A program made the position numbers and the translations under genes. Below the pieces are notes generated by a model. That model had not been told where the DNA came from, searched no databases, and saw only the letters and a program-made list of their open reading frames with translations. Shown here one piece after another: positions 1-10,800 of a stretch of 64,000 nucleotides of DNA; the stretch's first letter is position 1; every line of letters begins with the position of its first letter. The stretch is from Enchytraeus crypticus (Eukaryota > Annelida > Clitellata > Enchytraeida > Enchytraeidae). The stretch is from assembly GCA_905160935.1 (NCBI GenBank), contig CAJHZI010000882.1, forward strand, positions 62,001 through 126,000, given 5' to 3'.

Positions 1-1299
1 TGCTTATTCCAGGAATACATATCATTAATTAAAAACCACTGAAAAGTTTAATTGAACTCTCAGTTTTGTCGAAATAACAAGTAGCCGTTTCTTTATTTCT
101 TAGTTGTTACACTAATTAAAAATTTTCCTCTAATTCAAAGCATGAAGTGTTCCTTAGTTTTATATATCCATGTATAAGCTACCGAGAATACTAGCTTTCG
201 TACGACAAGATGATTGACAAACTTTATTGACTTGCACAGAGTATAAGAGTCAAGTCAGAATCGACCACCGGAAGTGGTTAAAGTAGAAGAATTTCGATCC
301 AAGAACCGCTAACAAGCCAACGTCGATGTTGAGTCTTGTTTAAAATCAATCTCGCATCTTGGTATCAGAACATCTTCATCAGCAAGCGGGGCATGTTGTC
401 TGTTTATAACGTATTTTTCTTGCTATTAAGCTGGCAGGCGTGGGAATCGAACCAGATTCCTCTAACGCGAGCGCAGCAGGTTAGCTATTGATTGACGTGA
501 CGATATAGTTATAGATGGCCTCATCTTCTTAAATCGGGCGGCTACTTGCATTTCATTTAGAAGAAAAATAGGCCCTCATTAATTTCATAGGCCTACTGCG
601 GTAACTGGGGATGCGATCTGCTTTGATAGTTTGCTTCGAGAGATTCTAGGTTTAGATCAGCAAAAAAGAAAAAGAAAATAGGAATAAAAGAAAATCTTAA
701 ATTATTTTCAAAATTACAGGAGAATTATTAGTGCAGTATGACACTCGGACGATTAGTCAAATATTCAATTAGTATTCGTAGTGATTGTTTTACTTCAACT
801 TTACGTGATTCGAGGAGTGATATTTAGGAACCCTTTTGCTTCCAAGACTCAATGTAGAGACTTATCTCCAATGATTAAGCATGGTTAACCGTGGCGCAAG
901 CGGTACTTGCGGTCCAAAGCCGTCAACTACTCGATAATAATATTTATAGTCCGCAAGACATATATATGCCAGCGTAACTGAAGAAATGGTAAAACCATTA
1001 CTAAATTTTTTAAGCTAATTATTTTGCTGATCATTTTAAATATGACAAAATGATCAAATTGTTGATAAATTAACTGTATGACAAATTACTGTAAACTTTT
1101 AATTTTAAGTAATTACGGTGGGTTAATACGTATAAATCATAATTATATGTTTCTTTTGATAAAACTAACAATGTTACATGTGCAAATAAATTGGCCGTAA
1201 CCTCTCAAGAAATAAGAGAAATTAAAATTAAAGAAAGTCACTGGTAACGCTCACACGTCATAAGCAGCTTCTTGCACAGCTGAGCTGTACAAGTGGCAC
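1..1299. other. Non-coding, no feature except a tRNA-like fragment near 425-480
   Basis: No open frame or splice structure I can support. On the minus strand ggttcgattccc (about 441-452) is a B-box-like sequence, probably an old SINE. Confidence 0.4.
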
Positions 1300-1400
1300 G
1301 TCGGTAAGTTATCTGACTGCCGATCAGTAGTTGCAAGGTTCAAATCTAGTGCTCGCCCCGTCACTGATATGGTTTCGAGACAGAAAACAGACTTTACAAA
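1300..1400 (+). mobile_element. Diverged S1-like SINE
   Basis: Contains a ggttcaaatctagtgctcgc B-box region and tcactgatatggtttcgag, both matching S1 with many substitutions. Confidence 0.5.
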
Positions 1401-1835
1401 TAGCTTCAAATCTTGATAGTCTTTAGTCAATCTGATTCATCCGCTACCTTCAACGTCTCAAAGCCTCAATAGAGCTATGATTAGAGGCGTCAGGTACCGT
1501 CACGAAATAGTAAATGATAGATCCTGAGGTGAATGTAACCCTAGTGAGCTCGATTATCGGCCGCGCGGAATTGAGAGTAAAATTTTGGACATTCATCGGG
1601 CTAGTTATATGTAAAATGAAAAAAATTGTCTTACGGTTTTAACACGTGGTATTCAAAGTGGCAGAAATCAACATATAGATATCAGCATCGTTGATCATTT
1701 CACTGTAATACGTGTTATTTGTTATTTATTTATTATTTACCTCTTGAGTTGTTCAACGACGTTGAACAGGTTCTTCCTATTTCTTGCAATCTTCTCTTGC
1801 TGCAACATAAAATATATAAATACAGTAGTAAATAC

Positions 1836-3068
1836 TAGAGATGGGAATTTTATAAATTTCCAGAGTTCGGGTTCGGTTCGGTTCGTTGAAAATGAAAGTT
1901 CGGATCGGTTCGGGTTCGGTTAGCAATTGACAATTTGCGAGTTCGGTACGGTTCGGTTCGTTGAAAATGAAAGTTCGGTTCGGTTCGGGTTCGGTTCTAA
2001 CAAGGGTTCGGGTTCGGTTCGGGTTCGGCTTGCTTTCCAACTAGCAACAGTTCGATTTGAGTTCGAAATGGTTTGGTTTGGATAATGTTGCAATTGTTTA
2101 ACTTTACTTATAATAATCATGGTTATGACAAACATGTTTAAAATGGTTTACGGTAAATATGCTTAAAAATTCATTAAGTCGTAATAGCTGCCACACCTTT
2201 TCACCTGGGTAAAAATATGACAATGAAAAAAGGAGAGAAGTGGTATTTATTCCTGTACATTTCTTAAAATATTGTAAGTTAACCAACAAATGTTCATAAT
2301 ATAGATATTTAGCTTTATTATTGTATCTGAAATATTCTCATTGATTATAACGAGCAAATAAAATGCTTCATCAATTTTTAAATTTTTTCTGTCAGTATAG
2401 GCCTATAGATTAGATACGTTTATAATTAAGGGGAAATGTCTTGGCTAAAATTCGATACAATATTTCAGAGACAAAGTGCAATTTAGTAACATAAAAATGT
2501 CAAATTAAGATGATTTGGTAAACAAATGTACTTCCATAGAAAAATGATCATAATATACACTGTTTGCTATCAACAGACCAGTAATAAGCTTCATAATTTA
2601 CCTTAGGGTTTCAAATTTGAAACTCTCAGATCAATTATGAAGTTATTTCTCATTACTTTTGTCTCTTTGATGTTAATCTTCATTCTATACTTCAATGCCT
2701 TATCATTCAGACTATCCATTATCTTCTATAGGCCCGTCTCGCTTCCCGCTACCATTCCTTTGTACCGCTATCATTTTAAAATTCGTGTCAGAACCAGCCT
2801 AACCTGAATATATGCTGCTGGATACTGTAAGACATGTAAATGCAAAAACTAATATATATTTGTTTTGTTCTTACTATCTTTATTTAATGTCAGGCTGGTG
2901 AAGAAGAAAGGAACTCCAAGAGTTTGGTTCAGTTCGGTTTGGACGAAGTCTGAGTTCGGGTTCGGTTTGAGTTCGGTCAGAGTCTGGGTTCGAGTTCGGT
3001 TCGGTTCGATCAAAATTATAGATTTTAGGGTTCGGTTCGATTCGGGTTCGGTTCGATTCCCATCTCTA
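1836..3068. mobile_element. Non-autonomous hAT-type DNA transposon with TTCGG subterminal arrays
   Basis: Thirteen-bp terminal inverted repeats (tagagatgggaat at 1836-1848; its complement ends at 3068) are flanked by a perfect 8-bp target duplication, gtaaatac, at 1828-1835 and 3069-3076. Eight-bp duplications and AGAGATGGG-like ends are typical of hAT elements. Inside each end are arrays of ggttcgggttcgg (1860-2040 and 2930-3058), both in the same orientation. No transposase reading frame is visible in the 1.23 kb, so it would depend on a partner element. Frames rich in Arg-Thr-Glu-Pro come only from the arrays. Confidence 0.85.
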
Positions 3069-3600
3069 GTAAATACTCATCATACATACAGAGGTCTAGC
3101 AGGCAATCAGAAACTACGTGTAATTACTGTAACAATGAATTACCTCGCTGTGGCCGAGTCTCTTCAGAATAGACAACCTGCTAACCGTATGTCGTAAGAG
3201 TCGACCGCCAATGACTGAGTAGAACTGCTTACTAAACAACCATATCAGAAACCATCCCATGCAGTCTTCTGTAATCTTCAGTACTAAGGATTGCACTCAA
3301 GTTTGGTAAATGAATAGCCATGTAGTGGAATCAACTTTCGAGTCCGTGCTATTCTGAAAGTTTGGAAGAGGCTGGTAAGTAGGAATGTGAGCTCATATTC
3401 CTACTTATTTGCTTAGTGCACTGCCTACTCTTAGTGCACTGATTACTGAAGAATATTTAACTGACGTGCTACTTTAGTTCAATAATAATTGTTCGGCTCA
3501 AAAGGTGCAAACGAGATTTTAAGGGATTTTAATTCTTAGTTTCCTCATATCATATTCTAAAATCTTGCTATCGTCTAAAATGATAGACATATTTATTGTA

Positions 3601-3635
<35 letters not shown>

Positions 3636-3640
<5 letters not shown>

Positions 3641-4100
3641 GTGCACTGCCTACTGGAAGATCCATGGTATTTAACGCCTTCACTCTTCTCAGTCATCCGC
3701 TTTCATCTTCATGTCGTCATATCAGTGGATCTCTAAATTATTTAACATTCCTAATCTCGACCTGCCTCTGCCTCTCTTTTCTTCCATTCTGCCTTCTATG
3801 ACCTCTTTTAGTAGACTTTCCCTCCTAGAATGTGTCTCATCCAACTCTTCTTCCTACTTCTTAATACATTTATCAACTGTCTATCTGTAACTCTCTCCAG
3901 AACTTCCTGATTTGTAACCTTTTGAGCCCAGCTAATCCTTTTCATTCTTCGCCATATCCACATTTCCAATGTCTGTAGTTTCCTGATATCTTCCTTCTTT
4001 AAGATTCATATTTCACATCCATATAAAAGCGTGATCCAAACCAAGACTTTCAAACTAAATACGACCAACAAGGATTTGAGAGAATTCAACATTTCTTGAG
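3636..4100 (-). mobile_element. LINE-A 3' fragment (reverse-transcriptase C-terminal region) with CT/GA tail
   Basis: The minus strand reads VWITLLYGCEI, then broken frames matching the usual LINE C-terminal pattern (RMKR, SWIRHI, DDL) and ends at the gtgcacta junction followed by the GA run (CT on plus, 3604-3640). The same 3' end occurs at 18250, 21755, 44200 and 54155. Frameshifts and stops make it a relic. Confidence 0.7.
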
Positions 4101-4119
4101 AAGACGCTGTGAAGATTGC

Positions 4120-4189
4120 TGATGATAGAAACGAATTGAGGAATGTTGCCGCCCTATGTTGTATACAGAACGCAAGGAACTGATGATGA

Positions 4190-4195
<6 letters not shown>
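4120..4195 (+). mobile_element. LINE-B 3' end with GAT tail
   Basis: Reads DDRNELRNVAALCCIQNARN and stop, then gatgatgat. This is the familiar DR-x-x-WR-x-L-V-AAL-C terminus of endonuclease/reverse-transcriptase LINEs. A second, inverted copy lies at 4740-5010. Confidence 0.6.

Positions 4196-4274
<79 letters not shown>
4192..4274. repeat. Compound (TA)n(TG)n microsatellite
   Basis: Perfect TA run to about 4234 followed by a perfect TG run to 4274. Confidence 0.97.
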
Positions 4275-4276
<2 letters not shown>

Positions 4277-4739
4277 ATATATAAAAGCAAAATCTTTACT
4301 GATATATCTAGTTAAAAATCAGTTATATCACCCATATTAATCATGCATACAGTGCTGTAATGTAAAAGATGCACATTATTTACTCCGCCACCAGTTCCCA
4401 TCCCTAATTGCACTGCCATCACTTTACATTATATTTTGTATCGGGACTAAACCGTCAATCTAAGCTGTCGTTACTGTCTGTAATGCATGTGAAAAGTCTG
4501 CATCATTAACCAATGGCGCAATAGCAAGGAAATTATGAAACTCCATATCTAGCAGGTTTATCGTGAATATCACGTGAAAACAAATTTTTCTCTTCATAAC
4601 ATTTACGTGTGACTGACCAGAAGGACAGACTTGCTTCAGCAGAACGTTCTAGAACCAGGCTAGTGGTATAGTCAAACATCCTGAATACGTTTCTCAGTAT
4701 ATTAAAGTGCACTGTTTTGAGTAAAACTACCGGTATAAT

Positions 4740-5010
4740 CATCATCAGTTCCTTGTGTTCTGAAGAGAACATAGGGCGGCAAGATTCCTCCATTCTTTTC
4801 TGTCTTTAGCAACCCTCACAGCATCTTCCCATGAAATATTCAAAGTTTTCAAACCTTTGTTGATCGTGTTGAACTAAGTACTTCTAGGTACTTTCTTTCT
4901 TTTCCTTTTTCCTTGACTTGGCTTCCAATTCATTGCAGTCTTTGCATATATATCGTCAGGCATTCTTAATACGTGACCCAAACGTACTCTTCTTTCGCAA
5001 CTATTTTCGG
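4740..5010 (-). mobile_element. LINE-B 3' fragment
   Basis: The minus strand encodes RRVRLGHVLRMPDDIYAKTA, later KTLNISWEDAVRVAKDRKEW and RNLAALC, then a GAT tail. This matches the C-terminal (G/R)HVLRM...DR-x-x-WR region of many LINE polyproteins. Partly frameshifted and truncated at its 5' side. Confidence 0.65.
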
Positions 5011-5084
5011 TATAAATAGGGTAAGAACTAATCTATCCTCTACTATTTCTATGGTATTTTAGCTCTATGGAATTATCTTCCTCT

Positions 5085-5300
5085 CTAATTCCCTGCCAGG
5101 TAACAGGTCCAAGCTACATATTCATACTCAATCTACTTTCACTCTCAATAAAGAGCACCACATAGATAAACAAGTTAATCCCTTTACGAAAACTAATGCT
5201 TTATCCTAACCCTATACAACCCACAGTTTGGGGAAATATGGCTTCTGGTGTGATTTATCGTTGCCTTCTTCAGTACTTGTTTAGTTGCACATTTGCAAAA
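5085..5300 (-). mobile_element. R2B repeat copy, diverged
   Basis: Matches the 39130-39508 copy through ccaagctacatattcatact, the tatgccttatcc segment and the aaatatggcttctg segment. Truncated before the family's head. Confidence 0.6.
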
Positions 5301-6339
5301 CTGAGGTGTCAATTAGATCAATGCTTAGTCTGTAAGACTGCAGTTGAATCATTTTAAATGCAGATCATACAGCTACGAGATTCTTGTGGAAAATAAGTCC
5401 ATATACGGGATTATTTTCCACAAGGATCGTTCGATGGAGAAATCCTAGTTCAGCTGTATATTTCAGGTTTGAGTCAGAGATAGGCTGATCGCTTCGATCG
5501 AAATATATAATTACACTTTACCTCGCGTTCATTGAAATACTGGGGATAAATAATATCCATCTATCGAAATTTCAGTAACTTCCAAGATACTCAGGATATA
5601 TTAAACGATTATTTTTTATTATTATATTACTTTTCGTCATTCTAGATGAGGAAAATTGTCATGACACCACCAATACATTTGTCGAAGATATTTATTATTA
5701 TAAAATACAAATATTTCTCATTATTTTTACTTAGATATTCAGTAAAGAGTTCTGATTAGTAATTCACTCAATAACGCTACGTGTACATGTATCTCTTGTC
5801 TGGAACATTGACAACTATCATTTTTTTGCACAGAGTCAGAGCGATATATGAAAATTGGCTCAATTTTTACATCTCCCCGTCACTGATGGTGCATTTAGAT
5901 ATGCTGCAAAGTCAATATTGCATCTCATTCGCTTAAAATCCATTGTTTCTTGAAAAAAATAATATTAAAAATCTCTGACAGCATTGAATCGAAGAAGAGC
6001 CGGCTGGAGCCGTAGCTCGTGAGCTGCCTGTCATACCGAGACCGATACTATATTAAGGTCTATGCACATCACTTCACGCTGAAAGATTAAATGAAACAAT
6101 TTTCCGGTGTGTGAACCTTCATATAGACACTTTACCAAATAAAATAAAAACTGCCGCAGGAAGAGCCGACCAACCAGGCACGAAGCGATAAAAATATATA
6201 CTGACTCAGCAACATTCGAAATCTATCTGTGTACATACTTTAAATAAATAAAATAATATAAACATTTTTAATTTTCATGAGTTGCGACCAACACGTTAAC
6301 TTTCTTTTATTTAAATCTCTTTATCGTTGGACGTATCTT

Positions 6340-6470
6340 CTGGATTTTCGAATTTGCAACGTTTTGGACCTTCCTTTTGATAGCCGGCTTGGATTTGTCT
6401 CAATAGTGCTTGATATTTCGATATTGTATTGGTCGACAATGGAATAGCACTCTAATTGTTAGTGTTACTA
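6340..6470 (+). mobile_element. R3 repeat copy
   Basis: Carries the family core ggatttgtctcaatagtgct and then gacaatggaatagcactcta followed by an attgttagtgtta-like tail. Other copies are at 10600, 27385, 36530 and 50440. Confidence 0.6.
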
Positions 6471-6842
6471 TTGTATGCATGCTCTAGATTTTACAAACAA
6501 ACAAATTAATGCTATTTGATCCATGTACGTTCAAATTGTAGAGTAAAGATACGAATAAAATTTTACATGCTAACTTCAGTATTGTTTTTTTAAATATAAC
6601 TATTTTAGATAATCTAGACGAACTGATGTCTTGTTGAGCCCGGGCCACTGACGAATATACCAACCGCAAACTTCACGTATCGTAAATTTTTAAGAGACAG
6701 CTAAGCAAGAACTGAGAAAATCAAATCGGGACTACATCATTATCAAACATTGCAAGCTGGTTACCAACAAATATTTAGGTTTGTCCGTGTTTAGTCAGTC
6801 TCACTGACTAAAAAACGGTATGGAGTTTACGATAACGGTCTG

Positions 6843-6980
6843 GATGGAGCAAGTGGCGAAGTCGGTACGAAACTCAACCGCGGATCAGTATGTGCGGGGT
6901 TCAAATCCTGGGCTCGTCCGTCACTTACATCGCTTTCGAGTGAGGAAACTGACGTTAACCTTAGCTTTACCAACTTTTTC
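6843..6980 (+). mobile_element. S1 SINE copy (tRNA-type promoter, LINE-like tail)
   Basis: Head ggagcaagtggcgaagtcgg resembles a pol III A box and ggttcaaatcc is a B box. The tail gaggaaactgacgttaacc is shared with LINE-C. About 135 bp. Confidence 0.8.
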
Positions 6981-7084
6981 ATTGTTTACGTGAGAAGTTT
7001 TGTTCATCAGGTCATAAATTTAAAAACATTTGTTTTGTATTTGACTTAAATGACTAAAAATAGTTCGAACCCCTGCTTAATCTC

Positions 7085-7155
7085 TTTCATCTCCTCTCTC
7101 TCTCTCTCTCTCTCTCTAGATGGATAGGCAGACAGACAGACAGACAGACACTGAT
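7085..7155. repeat. (CT)n and (GACA)n microsatellites
   Basis: CT run at 7091-7120 followed by a GACA run up to about 7150. Confidence 0.9.
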
Positions 7156-7304
7156 ATGCAGACAGATAGAATGAGACTTGCAGTAAACGCCCCTCAAGGG
7201 CCAATCGAGCGAGACGAATGGCGACATCATTCAAATGTTTCTGCCGCAGTAACACAATTCAAAGACCGCGCTGCCACTGCACAAGCAGTGAAACATAGTC
7301 AAGC

Positions 7305-7432
7305 ATAGCAGCAGCTGTGACTATGGGTTGACTATAGCTATGACTAGGGATTGACTATAGCTGTGACTATGGGTTGACTATAGCTGTGACTATGGGTTGA
7401 CTATAGCTGTGAATATGGGTTGACTCTGGGCC
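7305..7432. repeat. 23-bp tandem repeat
   Basis: About five units of the type ctatagctgtgactatgggt plus tga. Confidence 0.85.
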
Positions 7433-7754
7433 GCTTTCAAAATTAAAAACAACCACGTACAAAAGTGCGGCCAGGCGTAGAGTCTAATCAAGGACTGCTA
7501 TAAAAAGATTCATTTAATCTAGTTAGACTATTTTATATATGACAATTATATAAAAATTTCGATCGTTACTTAAATACAATTTTCTTAGTCAATATCTGGC
7601 ACTCATTATTTGTTAGCAACGAATGAATAATATGAATTATACGAGTAATATGAATAATAACGAATCTTGATGACTAATATGAATAACAATATGAGTACTA
7701 TGAGAAATAAAATCGAATCCTTGATTGTTCTCTGTAAGATAGCAGGAAAATTGT

Positions 7755-7870
7755 TTGTTCTATCTCTCTCTATTTCCCCCCCTCTCTCTCTCTCATTCTC
7801 TCTCATTCTCTCTCTCTCTCTCTCTTTCTCTCGTAGTGTCCATGGACTTGCCTAATGACAGGTCCCCAAG
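7755..7870 (-). repeat. CT/GA run joined to a short LINE-A or R2B 3' end
   Basis: CT run to 7834, then cgtagtgtccatggacttgc, resembling the family 3' terminus in minus orientation. The match is short. Confidence 0.5.
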
Positions 7871-8199
7871 TCAAGTTAAAAAGATTAAAAATTTTCGTCA
7901 CAAAATATAAAAACTGCAAAGTAAAGTTTCATACATATTTTTTATTATTTCATTCCTGAAAATATTTTTAAATTAATACTCTGGCTTGTTGTTAATTAAA
8001 TCAAAATTATTAGCAATGATAATTGTATTAGTTTTTGACAAACTTATATCAATACATTATTTGCTGATTTTCACAACTTTTCTTTTGAAATCTAGATCTA
8101 TGCTCTTTCAAAAATTCCTATTTTGTTATTTACAATTAGACAACAACAGTCGATCAACAGACCTTGTCCAGTATTCAATGTCAATCAAGATTTAATTAA

Positions 8200-10118
8200 C
8201 CCATTAATGCCCAACTTATTTTTTCTTCACGATTTTTGTAGGTGACATGTCTTTAGGGTCACAATAATGGGATCAGGTGGTATTTTCAATTTTTTTTCAC
8301 TTTTGTGAAAAATATCTTTAAAAATATATGCGTCCCATATATGGGATCGTAGGCACGAATACACGCGTATTTTCAAGCATCGCTTGTGATGTGTTAATTG
8401 TTCATTATACACCATATCATTATATCTGAGACATCAAATCAATATAGGAAGCTAAGAAATTAAGAGTCTGGCACATATTTAAATAATTTTTATGGGTAAT
8501 ATGTGCTCCAAAAATCCGGTAAGGTGCCTAGCTCTGCTCAACATGACCAAAAAGTCTCATGTACTATTTTTGGCACTAACTTTAGCTAGTCCTATTAGTC
8601 CAAACTATCTTAGACTTGTTATTAATATCTAAGTTTACAGTGTGTATGGTTTATTAGTTTGCAATACACTTACTGTACAGGCCTAGGCTGCACTTCAAGC
8701 ATTTGTATTTAGACTCTCCTCTACAGCTCTCACTCTGCAGTTATGATTTGCTGTGGTCTGTGTAATGATCTTGATGATCAAAATGTACATCAGCAAGAAC
8801 ACGGCGATCCACAGAGACTTGATACACAGTGGTCTGTCCAAGCTTCAACGAAATGTGTATCGTATCAAATACACTTGCTATACATTTCACCAAAGTTGCA
8901 GCAAATCCAAATGCATATCTAGTATTTCTGGTGACTTTCTATGGGGAGTCGTTCATTCTGCATGGCGACATCCGATCAACATTTATGCGAAGAGTAACCA
9001 TCACCATTTATTACATGGTATGCAGTGTAAAGGCTGATAAATATTTATCAATTTGGTCCTTACCTCTCATTTCACACCAGTACGCCAAGCACAAGTATGT
9101 TTGCTGCAACTCAAACACACGCCCTGTCACTCTAGATCAACACTTGATATTTCCAAGTCGAATAACAAGTAGGCCTACACCATGGCAATTCGAGATGAAA
9201 ATTTGTGAAAGCAGAACTATCAGTCCAACGAACAATAGAATGTTTGACATCCCATGTTTCTTCGTATTCTTGAGGTTGGTCAGGAGACATTTGGATACGT
9301 GGTTTACGCGGATGGATCCTATTGCACCAATTCCACTACAATATACCTGTACATGCACCAATTCCACTACAATATACCTGTATACAATAATACCTGTTGT
9401 AAAGAGTTCAACTATAAACCTTAGCATTTAGCATATTGTATATAGGTAAGCAGGTTGTCTTAGTAGAGTTGGTATATCATCAGTGGTGGAAGTTCTGCTA
9501 TCACATTTATACTGCATGTATCCGTGCTGTAATAGGCCTACACTAATACACGGAAGATAGGCCTACCTTATTCAACAGACAAATTATCGCTGGACAATAA
9601 TATCTAGAAAAGTAAAAAATACTATTTCTGAGTGATATAGTTGCATATACTGACAAAATTTTGGAAATCTAGAAGCTAGCAACAGAATTTTATCATTTTA
9701 CAATGATATGTCAAACCGTGTGTATTCGTGCCTACAATCCCATATATGGGACGCACGAAAGTGTAACAAATTTTTATGGAAAATTTAAACCAACAATATC
9801 TTGATACTTAACACATTTCTAAGGGCATCTAGGAGTATCACTATCAGCAAAAAATATTTTGGGATTAGGTTTCCAAATAATGAAACTTAGCTTTTATTAT
9901 GTGCTAATGTCATAGTTTGTACAATGAGAACAAGATGGAGAATTTATGCCTGAGAACTGGAGCGAGGAGACGTTTTATTTCGTAATTTATTGATTAAGTG
10001 TCTTTAATAATATCCTACAACATTGATGTATAATCGTTTTGACAAAAGCAATTGAATTGGTTATTTTTCGCATAAGTTTTTCTAGCGTCCCATATATGGG
10101 ATCGTAGGCATTAATGGG
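8200..10118 (-). mobile_element. Degenerate piggyBac-type DNA transposon
   Basis: Twelve-bp terminal inverted repeats cccattaatgcc (8200-8211) and its complement (10107-10118) are flanked by TTAA on both sides (8196-8199, 10119-10122), the obligate piggyBac target duplication. The 14-bp palindrome tcccatatatggga occurs at 8333, 9738 and 10088 as a subterminal motif. At 1.9 kb the element is shorter than typical autonomous piggyBacs, and the reading frame inside is broken. Confidence 0.8.
9137..9427 (-). pseudogene. piggyBac transposase remnant (frameshifted)
   Basis: The minus strand reads GSIRVNHVSKCLLTNLKNTK and KHGMS, matching the piggyBac (G)T(I/V)R-x-NR...LKK-x-x-RG segment. After a frame change, VRWTDSSAFTNF matches the following strand, (V)RW-x-D-x-x-x-(V)T. 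A 25-bp direct duplication (9328-9352, 9357-9381) and stops further downstream disrupt it. Assigned by motif pattern and by the surrounding TTAA-flanked element. Confidence 0.6.
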
Positions 10119-10599
10119 TTAATATCCATCGGTCTAACGTCAGCTCAGTGTGCCCGATATGAACAGCAGCTGAATACGAGGCAGAAATCTCGAGTTTAAT
10201 TTCTACTGAACTAAAAAAACTTATTATTTTTGTTTGTCAAATTTTAAACGATTCAGAGCTACACTAGGCCAAACATTTATCTCCTATTATTATTACTACA
10301 GCCCAATATAACACCAGGCAGTAGTATTAATTAAAGTTAATTATAAATTAACTAGCATTAATTATTACTAGTGGTAAGGAACATGCGCGCAGATAAATGC
10401 ATCGAATGCGTAGTTTTAGCGAATGAACATAGGACCAAAGATCTTTAAAAGAAGTAGATCTGATATGGCATGACTGTTGTTTCAGCGATACCAGTTTAGT
10501 AACAAGAGCGACTTGATTTCAAGCATGCTCCATTTAATCGTGAGGGTAAACAAAGCCCATTTGTCATATGTGTATTTAATAGTAATTTCTGTAATTTCG

Positions 10600-10800
10600 G
10601 ATTTACTTCATGATATTCGGTATCAAACCTCCATTCCACTAGTACCCTTCATATGACTGAACTCCCGTATTTTGGATCGCGCCGTTTTTGGACCCCACAC
10701 TCTGCTCATCGGATTTGATTTGGTACTACAGTGCTCAATGTTGTCATTGACGACAGTAGCACTCTAATTTTGTTGTTGTTGTTGTTGTTGTTGTCTCTAA
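10600..10800 (+). mobile_element. R3 repeat copy with TTG tail
   Basis: Carries the core tttgatttggtactacagtgctcaatgt region (about 10705-10742), then gacagtagcactctaatttt and a (gtt)n run at 10771-10792. Partial match to the other R3 copies. Confidence 0.55.

Noticed and set aside
6880..6915. tRNA gene suggested by ggttcaaatcc
   Set aside because: The same segment recurs in at least seven copies with a LINE-type tail, so it is the B box of SINE S1.
8829..9431. 200-residue plus-strand open frame
   Set aside because: It lies within the piggyBac relic, whose recognisable transposase residues are on the opposite strand.
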